This document shows, in pieces, positions 1 to 8,615 of a stretch of DNA of 64,000 bases. This DNA is from Pseudomonadota bacterium. Its GTDB lineage: Bacteria; Pseudomonadota; Gammaproteobacteria; Steroidobacterales; Steroidobacteraceae. The number at the start of each line of letters is the position of its first letter. Positions within the stretch are counted from its first letter, which is position 1. The stretch lies in the NCBI GenBank assembly GCA_021792555.1, contig JAJYUL010000003.1, positions 62,001-126,000 of the forward strand, read 5' to 3'. Below the pieces are notes generated by a model. It was not told where the DNA came from. It ran no database searches and saw only the letters and a list, made by a program, of their open reading frames with translations. Both the position numbers and the translations under genes were made by a program.

Positions 1-355
1 GCAGCGCCAGCAGCTGCGCGCGGCTGAGCCCGCCGGCGCGCAGCGCCGCGCGGGCCTGCTCGGCCGGCGGGCCGAGACGCACCCGCACGTCATCGGTGAT
101 GTACTCGATGCACGCCTGGTGCAGGCCCTGTTTGCCGCCGAAGTAGTACTGCAGGGCCGGCAGGCTGACCCGCGCCCGATGCGCGATCGCGCGCGTCGAG
201 GCGCCCTGGTAGCCAAGCTGCGCGAACAGCACGATCGCGGTCTCGAGAATCCGCCGCCGGGTGTCCTCGCCGCACGCGTAGCTGCGCCGGGGCGCGCGCC
301 GCACTGGGGAAGGAGCGCGGCCCGGGACCGGGCGTTTGGCGTTGGCAGTGTCCAC
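1..355 (-). CDS. TetR-family transcriptional regulator (CecR/YbiH-like), C-terminus cut off by window edge
   Basis: Read on the minus strand, this frame gives a classic TetR helix-turn-helix: RRRILETAIVLFAQLGYQG, then STRAIA, then ALQYYFGGKQGLHQAC. The protein runs off the left edge about 90 residues after the HTH begins, so the ligand-binding domain is not visible. No ATG lies in frame. I took the GTG at 355; a GTG at 304 would give a more usual short N-terminus, and neither has a clear Shine-Dalgarno, so the start is uncertain. It is divergent from a ybhGFSR-like efflux operon. In E. coli the TetR protein CecR (YbiH) controls exactly such an operon, so local control of the transporter is likely (inference). 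Confidence 0.85.
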   Translation of the reverse strand, partial: MDTANAKRPVPGRAPSPVRRAPRRSYACGEDTRRRILETAIVLFAQLGYQGASTRAIAHRARVSLPALQYYFGGKQGLHQACIEYITDDVRVRLGPPAEQARAALRAGGLSRAQLLAL

Positions 356-408
356 CGTGTCGATCGTCCGTCTGCGGCCGCGGCCGCCGTTTCGGTTAAT
401 ACGGAATA

Positions 409-440
409 CTATCAATTGACAGAAAAGTATCAAGCGATAG
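409..440. promoter_or_regulatory. Pair of imperfect palindromes, likely TetR-regulator operators
   Basis: Two similar 14-bp palindromic elements lie in the divergent intergenic region: CTATCAATTGACAG at 409-422 and GTATCAAGCGATAG at 427-440. Their centres are 18 bp apart and they share the pattern TATCAA..GA.AG. They overlap the promoter of the downstream operon, which fits repression by the adjacent TetR-type protein. Binding is inferred from position and symmetry only. Confidence 0.5.
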
Positions 441-443
441 AAA
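416..443 (+). promoter_or_regulatory. Promoter candidate for the efflux operon
   Basis: A consensus -35 TTGACA (416-421) is followed after 16 bp by a weak -10, TAGAAA (438-443). The -35 lies inside the first palindrome and the -10 at the end of the second, so an occupied operator pair would block it. The GTG start at 472 follows with an AGGAG ribosome site at 459-463. Confidence 0.45.
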
Positions 444-471
444 ATTCGCGGACGCACACAGGAGTCCGTCC

Positions 472-1542
472 GTGAACGAACCGTCCTCGCCCCCTGCGGC
501 GCCAGCGCCCACGGCAGCGCCGCGCCCGCTGCGCCGCCGCCAGCGCTGGACCGCACTCGGGGCCGGGCTGATCGTCGTGGCCGCTCTGGGCTCCTGGTGG
601 TACGCCGGGCGCAATCGCGGACTTCAGCCGATCGTGCTGTACGGCAACGTGGATCTGCGCGAGGTGGATCTGGCCTTCAACGACAGCGGCCGGATCGAGA
701 GCGTCGCGGTGGACGAGGGCGATCGGGTACGGCGCGGCGAGGTGCTGGCGCAGCTCGACACCAGCCGCCTGCGCCCGATGCTCGCGCAGGCCATGGCGCA
801 GGCGGCTGCCGAGCGCGCGGTGCTCGCCCGGCTGCGACACGGCAGCCGGCCGCAGGAGATCGCCCAGGCGCGCGCCAATCTGGCGCTGGCGCGCGCGCAG
901 CAGCAGCAGGCGCTCGTGCAGTACGCGCGCATCGCATCGGTGTTTCGCCGCTCCGGCGGCCGGGCGGTGAGCCGGCAGGACGTGACCGACGCGAACGCCG
1001 CGGCCGGGGTGGCCGTAGCGCGCACGCGTGTCGCCCGCGAGGCGTTGCGGCTGGCGGTGCTCGGGCCGCGCCGCGAAGACATTGCGCAGGCGGCCGCGCT
1101 GCTCGCGGCGGACCAGGCGCAGGTGGCGCTGCTGCGCCGCGAACTGGCCGATGCGACGTTGCGCGCGCCGCTCGATGCCGTGGTGCGCACGCGCGTGGCC
1201 GAGCCCGGCGACATGGCTTCGCCGCAGCGTACGGTGTTCACGCTGGCCATCACCAACCCGAAGTGGGTGCGCGCCTACATCCCGGAGAGCGACCTCGGGC
1301 GCGTGCATCCGGGAATGAAGGCGAGCGTGGCCGTGGACGCCTTTGCGCACAGGCGCTTTCCGGGCTGGGTCGGGTTCATTTCCTCCGAGGCGCAGTTCAC
1401 GCCGAAGACGATCGAGACGCCGGATCTGCGCACCAGCCTCGTCTATGAGATCCGCGTGTTCGTCGAGGACCCCCACGACGATCTGCGCCTCGGCATGCCG
1501 GCGACGGTGTATCTGGCGCGCACACGCAGGACGCACTCGTGA
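472..1542 (+). CDS. HlyD/YbhG-family periplasmic adaptor (membrane fusion) protein
   Basis: A 356-residue membrane fusion protein that should link an inner-membrane ABC exporter to an outer-membrane channel. A short basic cytoplasmic N-terminus precedes one membrane segment (about 26-45). A lipoyl-like half-motif (about 58-97, with GDRVRRGEVLAQLD) and a long Ala/Arg/Gln-rich coiled-coil hairpin (about 98-225) follow, then the second lipoyl half and a beta-barrel domain. The GTG start at 472 has an AGGAG site 8 nt upstream. The stop overlaps the next gene by 4 nt (GTGA), so translation is probably coupled. Gene order matches E. coli ybhG-ybhF-ybhS-ybhR. Confidence 0.9.
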   Translation: MNEPSSPPAAPAPTAAPRPLRRRQRWTALGAGLIVVAALGSWWYAGRNRGLQPIVLYGNVDLREVDLAFNDSGRIESVAVDEGDRVRRGEVLAQLDTSRLRPMLAQAMAQAAAERAVLARLRHGSRPQEIAQARANLALARAQQQQALVQYARIASVFRRSGGRAVSRQDVTDANAAAGVAVARTRVAREALRLAVLGPRREDIAQAAALLAADQAQVALLRRELADATLRAPLDAVVRTRVAEPGDMASPQRTVFTLAITNPKWVRAYIPESDLGRVHPGMKASVAVDAFAHRRFPGWVGFISSEAQFTPKTIETPDLRTSLVYEIRVFVEDPHDDLRLGMPATVYLARTRRTHS

Positions 1543-3284
1543 ACAGCCCGCCGCCGGCGGCGCTGCTCGAGTGCCGCGAGGTGCACAAGTCCTTCGGCCC
1601 GCGGACCCCGGCGCTCGCGGGCGTGTCGCTCGCGGTGAGCGCCGGTGGCCTGAACGCGCTCATCGGCCCCGATGGCGCGGGCAAGACCACCCTGATGCGC
1701 CTGATCTGCGGTCTGCTCACCGCCGAGCGCGGCACGGTGCGCGTGCTCGGCTTCGATCCGGTGCGCGCCGCGCAGCGCATCCAGGAGCGCGTGAGCTACA
1801 TGCCGCAGAAGTTCGGGCTGTACGAGGACCTCACGGTGCGCGAGAACCTCGACCTGTACGCCGATCTGCATGGGGTGAGCGCCGCGCAGCGCGCGCAGCG
1901 CTATCCGCAGCTGCTGCACATGACCGATCTGCGCCGCTTCGAAGGACGGCTCGCCGGGCGGCTCTCCGGCGGCATGAAGCAAAAGCTCGGCCTGGCGTGT
2001 ACGCTGGTGAGCTCCCCGCAGCTGCTGCTGCTCGATGAGCCGACCGTCGGCGTCGATCCGCTCTCGCGGCGCGAGCTGTGGCAGATCGTGCACCACCTGG
2101 TGCGCGATGAGGGTCTGACGGTGCTGATGAGCACCGCTTATCTCGATGAGGCCGAGCGCGCCGACCGTGTCATCGTGCTGCAGTCCGGCCGGGTGCTGGC
2201 CGAGGGCGCGCCGCAGGGCATTACCCGCCTGGCCGCCGGCCGCACATTCAAGCTGACGCCGGCGGCGCCCGAGAGCGCGCGCACCCTGCAGGCGCGGCTG
2301 CTCGCCTCGAGCACGGTGATCGATGCGGTCCCCGATGCGGGCGCGGTGCGTTGTGTGTGCGCGCAGCCCGATGGCGCCGCGCCCGCCGGCAGCACGCCGG
2401 TCGCGCCGCGATTCGAGGACGGGTTCATGGTGCTGCTGCGCCAGAGGAGCGTGCCCGAGGCGCTGACCGACATCCTGCTCGCGCATCCGCCCGCGGCGGC
2501 GAGCGGCGCGGTCATCGAGGTGCGCGATCTCGTCAAGCGCTTCGGTGCCTTCACTGCCGTGGACCGGGTGAGCTTCACCGTCGGGCGCGGCGAGATCTTC
2601 GGGCTCCTCGGCCCGAACGGCGCGGGCAAGACCACCACGTTCCGCATGCTCTGCGGGCTGCTCGCCCCGAGCGGCGGGGTGCTGCGCGTCGGCGGGCTGG
2701 ACGTGGCGCGCGCAGGGGACGCCGCGCGCGGGCAGCTCGGCTACGTGGCGCAGAAGTTCTCGCTGTACGGGCCGCTCACGGCGCGCGAGAACCTGGAGTT
2801 CTTCGCCAGCGCCTACGGCCTGCGCGGCGCGGCGCGGCGCGCGCGGATCGACTGGGCGATGCGCCAGTTCGAGCTCCTCGAGGCGCGCGGCGCGGCGGCC
2901 GACCTGCCCGGGGGCTTCAAGCAGCGCCTCGCCATGGCCGCAGCGCTGCTGCACGAGCCGCGCATCCTGTTTCTCGATGAGCCGACGAGCGGCGCCGATC
3001 CGCTGGCGCGGCGGGCCTTCTGGCGGCGCATCTCGGCGCTCGCCGACCAGGGCGTCACCGTGGTGGTCACGACGCACTTCATGCAGGAGGCCGAGTACTG
3101 CGATCACATCGTCATCATGGATGCCGGCAGGGTGCTGGCCCAGGGCACGCCCGCGCAGGTCCGCGCCCTCGCGCCGCGCCACGGGCTGGTCGAGCCGACC
3201 ATGGAGGATGCGTTCATCGCGGTGGTCGAGCGCGCACGCGCCGCCGAGGCGGCGGCGCCGGCGGCGCCGGCGGGGGCGGCCTGA
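1539..3284 (+). CDS. Tandem ATP-binding subunit of ABC-2 exporter (YbhF-like)
   Basis: 581 residues with two fused nucleotide-binding domains. Domain 1 has Walker A GPDGAGKTT (about 43-51), signature LSGGM (142-146) and Walker B LLLLDEP (162-168). Domain 2 has Walker A GPNGAGKTT (about 358-366), a divergent signature LPGGF (456-460) and Walker B ILFLDEP. The switch-loop histidine is present in domain 2 (VTTHFMQEAE), but domain 1 reads MSTAYLDEAE with Ala in its place. The two ATP sites are therefore probably not equivalent. It powers the permease pair encoded immediately downstream. The GTG start overlaps the preceding stop. Confidence 0.93.
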   Translation: MNSPPPAALLECREVHKSFGPRTPALAGVSLAVSAGGLNALIGPDGAGKTTLMRLICGLLTAERGTVRVLGFDPVRAAQRIQERVSYMPQKFGLYEDLTVRENLDLYADLHGVSAAQRAQRYPQLLHMTDLRRFEGRLAGRLSGGMKQKLGLACTLVSSPQLLLLDEPTVGVDPLSRRELWQIVHHLVRDEGLTVLMSTAYLDEAERADRVIVLQSGRVLAEGAPQGITRLAAGRTFKLTPAAPESARTLQARLLASSTVIDAVPDAGAVRCVCAQPDGAAPAGSTPVAPRFEDGFMVLLRQRSVPEALTDILLAHPPAAASGAVIEVRDLVKRFGAFTAVDRVSFTVGRGEIFGLLGPNGAGKTTTFRMLCGLLAPSGGVLRVGGLDVARAGDAARGQLGYVAQKFSLYGPLTARENLEFFASAYGLRGAARRARIDWAMRQFELLEARGAAADLPGGFKQRLAMAAALLHEPRILFLDEPTSGADPLARRAFWRRISALADQGVTVVVTTHFMQEAEYCDHIVIMDAGRVLAQGTPAQVRALAPRHGLVEPTMEDAFIAVVERARAAEAAAPAAPAGAA

Positions 3285-3287
3285 GCC

Positions 3288-4418
3288 ATGGAGCGGCGCT
3301 CGAGCAGTGAGGTGCGCGCGCGCCTGGTGCGGATCGGCTCGCTGGTGCGCAAGGAATGGCGGCAGATGATCCGCGACCCGGCGAGCATCGCCATCGGCGT
3401 GGTGCTCCCGGTCATTCTCATCCTGCTGTTCGGCTACGGGCTGTCGCTCGACGTGAAGAACGTGCCGATCGCGGTGCTCGATCAGGACGGCTCCTCGCTC
3501 GCGAGCGGGCTGATCGGGGACCTCAGGCTCTCGCCATATTTCAAACCCCAGAGCGTCACCTCGCTGCGGGCCGCCGAGGAGCTGCTCGCCCAAAGAAGCG
3601 TCGAGGCAATTTTCACCGTGCCGCCGGACTTCGCGCGCCGGGCGAGCTCCACCGGGGCCGCGGTGCAGCTGATCGTCTCCGGCACCGACGCCAACACCGC
3701 GCGGATCATCGAGGCGTACGTGAACGGTGTGGTCAGCGCATGGGCGGCGCGGCAGGCACCGGCTCTTGCCGGCCCGGTGCTGGTGCAGAGCCGTCTGTGG
3801 TTCAACTCCGCCAACGACAGCCGCTACTTCCTCGTGCCCGGGCTGATCGTGCTGGTCATGACCCTGATCGGCGCCTTCCTCACCGCCATGGTGGTGGCGC
3901 GCGAGTGGGAGCGCGGCACGTTCGAGGCGCTGTTCGTCACCCCGGTGCGCGCCGAGGAGATCCTGCTCGGCAAGACCATTCCGTACTTCGCACTCGGCAT
4001 GGTCGGGCTCGCGCTGTGCGTGTTCTCGGGCCGCTTCCTGTTTCACGTGCCGGTGCGCGGCTCGCTCGTGGTGCTGCTCGCGGTCTCGATGCTCTACGTG
4101 CTGGTGGCGCTCGCGATCGGCCTGCTCATCTCCTCGGCGGCGAAGAACCAACTGGTGGCGAGTCAGGTGACGCTGATCGCCACTTTCATGCCGGCGGCCA
4201 TGCTCTCGGGGCTGTTGTTTGATCTGCGCAGCATGCCGGCGGGCGTGCGCGCGATCACGTATCTGCTGCCGGCGCGCTATTACGTGGCGCTGCTGCAGAC
4301 GATCTTCCTCGCCGGCGACATCTGGTCGGTGATCGTGCCGAATGCGCTCGCGCTGCTCGCCATGCTGGCGCTGCTCGCCGTTGCGCTCGGCGCCATCACC
4401 CGCAAGAGGCTCGCCTGA
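3288..4418 (+). CDS. ABC-2 type permease, YbhS-like
   Basis: 376-residue integral membrane subunit of the exporter. An N-terminal membrane helix (around 35-55, VVLPVILILLFGYGL) is followed by a large periplasmic domain with the family hallmark NVPIAVLDQDGS. A C-terminal block of five helices follows, with the conserved REWERGTFEALFVTPVRAEEILLGK loop segment that marks ABC-2 exporters. It begins 3 nt after the ATPase stop and would form a heterodimer with the next gene product. Substrate cannot be read from sequence; E. coli YbhFSR has been linked to drug and cation export. Confidence 0.92.
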   Translation: MERRSSSEVRARLVRIGSLVRKEWRQMIRDPASIAIGVVLPVILILLFGYGLSLDVKNVPIAVLDQDGSSLASGLIGDLRLSPYFKPQSVTSLRAAEELLAQRSVEAIFTVPPDFARRASSTGAAVQLIVSGTDANTARIIEAYVNGVVSAWAARQAPALAGPVLVQSRLWFNSANDSRYFLVPGLIVLVMTLIGAFLTAMVVAREWERGTFEALFVTPVRAEEILLGKTIPYFALGMVGLALCVFSGRFLFHVPVRGSLVVLLAVSMLYVLVALAIGLLISSAAKNQLVASQVTLIATFMPAAMLSGLLFDLRSMPAGVRAITYLLPARYYVALLQTIFLAGDIWSVIVPNALALLAMLALLAVALGAITRKRLA

Positions 4419-4421
4419 GTC

Positions 4422-5540
4422 ATGCTGACCTCGATCGCGCGTGTCGCAGCGCTCGCCCGCAAGGAGCTCCTCGCGGTGCTGAAGGACCGGCGCGCGCTCC
4501 TCAGTCTGCTCGTGCCGGTGCTGGCGCAGACGCTGGTGTTCGGCTATGCGGCCAGTTATGACCTCAATCAGGTGCCGTACGTGCTCTGGTCGCGCGATTC
4601 GGGCGAGGCCGCCACCGCGCTCATCGCCCGCTTCGACGGCACGGGCATCTTCCGGCGCGTCGCCACGGTGGCGCGCGAGCGCGACATGCGCGCGGCGATC
4701 GATGAGCGGCGCGCCCTGCTCGCGATCGGCATCCCGCCGGATTTCTCGCGGCGGCTCGCCGCGGGGCGTCCCGCCGAGGTGCAGTTGATCGCCGACGGAC
4801 GCAACTCCAACACCGCGAGCACCGCCCTCGGCTACGCTCAGGCGGTCATCTCCTCGTTCAACGCGCATTGGCGCGCCGCGCACGGGGAGCCTGGCCCGCC
4901 GGCGCGCCTCACCGAGCGCGCCTGGTACAACCCCAACCTGCTCAGCCGTTGGGACATGGTCCCGGGGCTGATCGGCACCCTCACGCTGCTGCAGACGATG
5001 CTGCTGGCGGCGATGTCCGTGGCGCGCGAGCGCGAGCAGGGCACGTTCGACCAGCTGCTCGTCACCCCGATCCGCCCGGCCGAGATCATGGCCGGCAAGG
5101 CGCTGCCGGCGATGCTGATCGGCATCGCCCAGGCGACCGGGGTCCTGCTGGTCGCGCAGCTGTGGTTTCGTATCCCGTTCGAGGGATCGTTCGCTGTCCT
5201 TTACGGCGGACTGCTGCTGTTCGTGCTCGCCGCGGTGGGCATCGGGCTGGTACTCTCGGCGCTGTCCTATACGATGCAGCAGGCGATGCTTTATTCGTTC
5301 GTGCTGCTGATGCCGTTCACGCTGCTGTCGGGGCTGACCACGCCGATCGCCAATATGCCGCGTGTGCTGCAATACTTCACGCGGATGAACCCGCTGCGCT
5401 ACGCTATCGATATCGCCCAGCGGGTGTACCTGGAGGGCGCGGGCGTGCGGCTGTTGCTGCCCGATCTGTGGCCGCTGGCACTGATCGCCGTGGTCACCCT
5501 GAGCGCCGCATCCTGGATGTTTCGTCACCGCCTGCAATGA
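4422..5540 (+). CDS. ABC-2 type permease, YbhR-like
   Basis: 372 residues, same architecture as its upstream partner: a first helix at about 28-45, a periplasmic domain with QVPYVLWSRDSGE, then a five-helix membrane block carrying VAREREQGTFDQLLVTPIRPAEIMAGK. Spacing to the preceding gene is 3 nt. Its stop codon overlaps an ATG (ATGA at 5537) that is in frame with the outer-membrane factor gene downstream, so the five genes 472-7102 read as one transcription unit. Confidence 0.92.
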   Translation: MLTSIARVAALARKELLAVLKDRRALLSLLVPVLAQTLVFGYAASYDLNQVPYVLWSRDSGEAATALIARFDGTGIFRRVATVARERDMRAAIDERRALLAIGIPPDFSRRLAAGRPAEVQLIADGRNSNTASTALGYAQAVISSFNAHWRAAHGEPGPPARLTERAWYNPNLLSRWDMVPGLIGTLTLLQTMLLAAMSVAREREQGTFDQLLVTPIRPAEIMAGKALPAMLIGIAQATGVLLVAQLWFRIPFEGSFAVLYGGLLLFVLAAVGIGLVLSALSYTMQQAMLYSFVLLMPFTLLSGLTTPIANMPRVLQYFTRMNPLRYAIDIAQRVYLEGAGVRLLLPDLWPLALIAVVTLSAASWMFRHRLQ

Positions 5541-5569
5541 CCGTCGAGATGCTGAATAGGGATTGCCGT

Positions 5570-7102
5570 ATGCCCCGCTTGATTCCCAACCGCTCGCTGC
5601 GCTGGTTCGCCGCGGGCGCTGTGCTGCTGCTCGGCGGCTGCGCCGTCGGCCCGAATTTCGTCAAACCCAAGGCGCACGTGCCCGCGCACTGGTCGGGAAC
5701 CGCGCTGCGCAACGGCACCGCCGGCGCCTCGCGCATCAGCACGCGCGAGCCCAAGAGCGTCGCCTGGTGGTCGGATTTCCACGACCCGCTGCTGAGCTCC
5801 CTGGTGCAGCAGTCGGCGGCGCAGAACCTCGATGTGCGCGAAGCGGTGCTGCGCATCCGCGAGGCCGAGGCGCAGACCGCGATGCTCTCCGGGGCGCTCT
5901 GGCCGAGCCTCTCGGCCAACGCCGCGTGGAGCCGCCAGCGCGTCAGCACCAACACGCCGAATGGCTTTCTCTTCAGCGGCAAATTCCCCGGACTGCCGCC
6001 GAGCATCACCAATCCGTACAACCAGTACCAGCTCGGGCTCGGCCTCTCGTGGGGTCTTGACCTGTTCGGCGGGACGCGTCGGGCGATCGAGGCGGCCAAC
6101 GCCCAGACCCGGGCGGCGGTGTACGACGCGCGCGGCGTGATGCTGAGCATGGTCAGCGACGTGGCGCAGACCTACATCGAGCTGCGCGGCGCGCAGATGC
6201 GCAAGGCCATTCTCGAGCGCACCCTCGCGACGCAGCGCGCGCTCCTGCAGCTGACGCGCGACCGCTATGACGCCGGCCTGACTTCCAACCTCGACGTGCA
6301 GAATGCCGCCACGGAGCTGAGCACGACGCGCGCGCAGCTGCCGCTCGCCGATGAGCAGATCACGCTCGACATCAATCAGCTGAGCAAGCTGATGGCGCGC
6401 CCGCCGGAGGCGCTGCGCGCCGAGCTGGTGCGCGCGCAGCCGGTGCCCCCCGTGCCGCCGGTGGTGCCGATCGGCCTGCCCTCGGACCTGCTGCGCCGCC
6501 GCCCGGACATCCGCGCCGCGGAGGCCAATCTGCACGCGGCCACCGCCGAGATCGGCGTGGCGGTCTCGGAGTTCTTCCCGCGCATCACGCTCACCGCCGG
6601 CGGCGGCTACCAGTCCGAGGGGCTCAGTCAGCTCATTCAGACCGCGAGCCATTTCGCCACCTTCGGTCCCTCGATCGATCTGCCGATTTTCGAGGGCGGG
6701 CGGATCCGCGCGACGGTGCGGCTGCGCCGGCTGCAGGCCAAGCAGGCCGCAGTCGCCTACGCGCGCACGGTGCTCAATGCGCTGAATCAGGTGGAGGATA
6801 CGCTCGCGGCCTACGGCGCCGATCAGACCCAGCGCGTCTCGCTCGAGGCGGCGGTGAAGTCGAGCCGCAACGCGCTCGCGCTCGCGCGGCAGCGCTACGA
6901 GAGCGGGGTCGCCAATTTCATCGTCGTGCTCGACGCGGAGCGCACCGAGCAGCAGACCGAGCTCGAGCTCGCCAGCGCCACCACGGCCGTATCGCTCGAC
7001 CTGGTGCGCCTGTACAAGGCGCTCGGCGGCGGCTGGCAGAGCCCGAGCCTCGCCGCGGCGCGCCACACCGGCGCGGGCCGGCGCGCCACGATGCACGACT
7101 GA
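5570..7102 (+). CDS. NodT/TolC-family outer-membrane efflux lipoprotein
   Basis: 510-residue outer-membrane factor completing the tripartite pump. A signal peptide with lipobox LLGGC (about 20-24) is followed by the usual CAVGPNF.KP start and two OEP repeats, with long helices (NLDVREAVLRIREAEAQTA; NQVEDTLAAYGADQ) and the family motif SDLLRRRPDIRAAEANLHAA. I chose the ATG at 5570 because it gives a normal lipoprotein signal and has AGGGA 8 nt upstream. An ATG at 5537, overlapping the previous stop, is in frame and would add 11 residues. E. coli ybhGFSR has no such gene in its operon and relies on TolC. Confidence 0.93.
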   Translation: MPRLIPNRSLRWFAAGAVLLLGGCAVGPNFVKPKAHVPAHWSGTALRNGTAGASRISTREPKSVAWWSDFHDPLLSSLVQQSAAQNLDVREAVLRIREAEAQTAMLSGALWPSLSANAAWSRQRVSTNTPNGFLFSGKFPGLPPSITNPYNQYQLGLGLSWGLDLFGGTRRAIEAANAQTRAAVYDARGVMLSMVSDVAQTYIELRGAQMRKAILERTLATQRALLQLTRDRYDAGLTSNLDVQNAATELSTTRAQLPLADEQITLDINQLSKLMARPPEALRAELVRAQPVPPVPPVVPIGLPSDLLRRRPDIRAAEANLHAATAEIGVAVSEFFPRITLTAGGGYQSEGLSQLIQTASHFATFGPSIDLPIFEGGRIRATVRLRRLQAKQAAVAYARTVLNALNQVEDTLAAYGADQTQRVSLEAAVKSSRNALALARQRYESGVANFIVVLDAERTEQQTELELASATTAVSLDLVRLYKALGGGWQSPSLAAARHTGAGRRATMHD

Positions 7103-7154
7103 TGCGCGGTCCGCCGCCCGGCGGTCTGCCGACACTCGCAAAGGTGATGAGAAC

Positions 7155-8012
7155 ATGACCCAGCCATTCGAACAGATCAGCCAGCATCGCTGCTTCGGCG
7201 GCACCATGGGCTTTTACCGTCATCAGGCCGCCAGCACCGCCTCGGCGATGCGCTTTGCGGTGTTCACTCCACCGCAGGCGGCCAGCGCGCGCGTGCCGGT
7301 GCTGTACTACCTGGCCGGGCTCACTTGCACCGAAGAGACGTTCATGATCAAGGCCGGAGCCCAGCGCGTCGCCGCCGAGCTCGGGATGATGCTGGTGACG
7401 CCCGACACCAGCCCCCGGGGCCTGAATCTGCCCGGTGAGAGCGATTCGTGGGACTTCGGGGTGGGCGCCGGCTTTTATGTGGATGCCACCGAGGCGCCCT
7501 GGTCGAAGCATTTCCGCATGTATACCTACGTGAGCCAGGAGCTGCGCGAGCTGGTCACGGCGCATTTTCCGGCCGATCCGGCCCGCTGCGGCATTTTCGG
7601 CCACTCGATGGGCGGGCACGGCGCGCTCGTGCTCGGGCTGCGCAACCCGGACCTGTATCGCTCCATCTCGGCGTTCGCGCCGATCGCCGCGCCACGGCAG
7701 TGCCCGTGGGGCAAGAAGGCCTTCGGCGGCTATCTGGGCGAGGACCGCGGCCAATGGGCGCAATACGACGCCAGCGAGATCGCCGCCGGCGTGAAGGATG
7801 CCGCCCGTCGCCCGCCGCTGCTGGTCGATCAGGGGCTTGCCGATCAGTTCCTCGCCGAGCAGCTCTATCCGGAGCGGCTCGAGCAGGCCTGCCGCAGCAG
7901 CGGGCTGAAGCTCACGCTGCGCCGCCACGAGGGCTACGATCACGGCTATTACTTCATCTCGACCCTGATCGAGGAGCATCTGCGCCACCATGCGCGGATC
8001 CTGAAGGCCTGA
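7155..8012 (+). CDS. fghA: S-formylglutathione hydrolase
   Basis: 285 residues, the normal size for the esterase D/FghA family, which hydrolyses S-formylglutathione to formate and glutathione in formaldehyde detoxification. The nucleophile elbow GHSMGG gives Ser151; the acid lies in DQGLADQFL (Asp225 or Asp230) and the base is His263 in GYDHGYYF. The conserved GLTCTEETF and DTSPRG..LPGE segments are present. The ATG at 7155 has AAGGTGA upstream. No glutathione-dependent formaldehyde dehydrogenase is nearby, but the formate dehydrogenase cluster that would use its product follows directly. Confidence 0.96.
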   Translation: MTQPFEQISQHRCFGGTMGFYRHQAASTASAMRFAVFTPPQAASARVPVLYYLAGLTCTEETFMIKAGAQRVAAELGMMLVTPDTSPRGLNLPGESDSWDFGVGAGFYVDATEAPWSKHFRMYTYVSQELRELVTAHFPADPARCGIFGHSMGGHGALVLGLRNPDLYRSISAFAPIAAPRQCPWGKKAFGGYLGEDRGQWAQYDASEIAAGVKDAARRPPLLVDQGLADQFLAEQLYPERLEQACRSSGLKLTLRRHEGYDHGYYFISTLIEEHLRHHARILKA

Positions 8013-8018
8013 GGCTGC

Positions 8019-8034
8019 GGCCGGGGCCCCGGCC
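8019..8034. terminator. GC-rich palindrome after fghA
   Basis: A perfect 16-bp self-complementary run (GGCCGGGGCCCCGGCC) starts 6 nt after the fghA stop. It has no following T-tract, so intrinsic termination is only possible, not shown. Confidence 0.3.
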
Positions 8035-8109
8035 GTGCCGGAAATTGAACAGCTGCGCCACTGCGGCGCGCCCGGGCGCCGGTGAGACGCCCATATGCGC
8101 CCGCGGCCG

Positions 8110-8115
8110 TATACT
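8110..8115 (+). promoter_or_regulatory. -10 element of the formate dehydrogenase operon
   Basis: TATACT lies 8 nt before the fdsG ATG at 8124. A start of transcription 6-8 nt downstream would leave almost no 5' leader. I see no good -35 box at 16-18 bp, so an activator or another sigma factor may be needed. Confidence 0.4.
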
Positions 8116-8123
8116 GATCGACC

Positions 8124-8615
8124 ATGCACACTTCAGCGGCCGATCAGGGGCATGACGTTCGCCGGATCCTTGCGCAGTTCAAGGACCGTCCGGGGCCGTT
8201 GCTCGAGGTACTACACGCGGTTCAGGGGGCTTTCGGGTTCATTCCGCCGGAGTCCGTCGGCCTCATCGCCGAGCAGCTGAACCTGTCGCGGGCCGAGGTA
8301 CACGGCGTCGTCAGCTTTTATCACCACTTCCGGGCGACGCCGCCCGGGCAGCACGTAGTGCAGATCTGCCGCGCCGAGTCCTGCCAGGCGGTCGGCGGCG
8401 AGGCGCTCGCGGCGCATGCGCGGGAGCGTCTCGGCGTGGATTTCCACGAGAGCACCCCGGACGGACGATTCTCGCTCGAGCCGGTCTACTGCCTGGGGCT
8501 GTGCGCCTGCTCGCCGGCGGTGATGCTCGACGGGCGTCCCCACGGGCGCGTCACGCCCGAGCGGCTCGATGCGCTGCTCGGCGAAGCGGACGGACACTCT
8601 GGCGGGGACGCATGA
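8124..8615 (+). CDS. fdsG: NAD-dependent formate dehydrogenase gamma subunit (NuoE-like, 2Fe-2S)
   Basis: 163 residues, homologous to NuoE: a helical N-terminus, then a thioredoxin-like ferredoxin fold with the four 2Fe-2S ligands Cys82, Cys87 (ICRAESC), Cys123 and Cys127 (YCLGLC). In the soluble Fds enzyme this subunit sits beside the FMN subunit in the electron path from formate to NAD+. It is the first gene of fdsGBA-fdhD-fdsD, and its stop overlaps the fdsB start (ATGA). Confidence 0.95.
   Translation: MHTSAADQGHDVRRILAQFKDRPGPLLEVLHAVQGAFGFIPPESVGLIAEQLNLSRAEVHGVVSFYHHFRATPPGQHVVQICRAESCQAVGGEALAAHARERLGVDFHESTPDGRFSLEPVYCLGLCACSPAVMLDGRPHGRVTPERLDALLGEADGHSGGDA

Noticed and set aside
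1443-5537. Very long open frame (1364 codons) antisense to the efflux operon
   Set aside because: It lies opposite four clear ABC-transporter genes; its product is Arg/His/Gln-rich with no recognisable domain, the usual effect of high GC on the opposite strand.
4868-5569. Extension of the outer-membrane factor frame upstream to 4868
   Set aside because: That part overlaps the YbhR-like permease in another frame; the lipoprotein signal and ribosome site place the start at 5570, or at most 5537.
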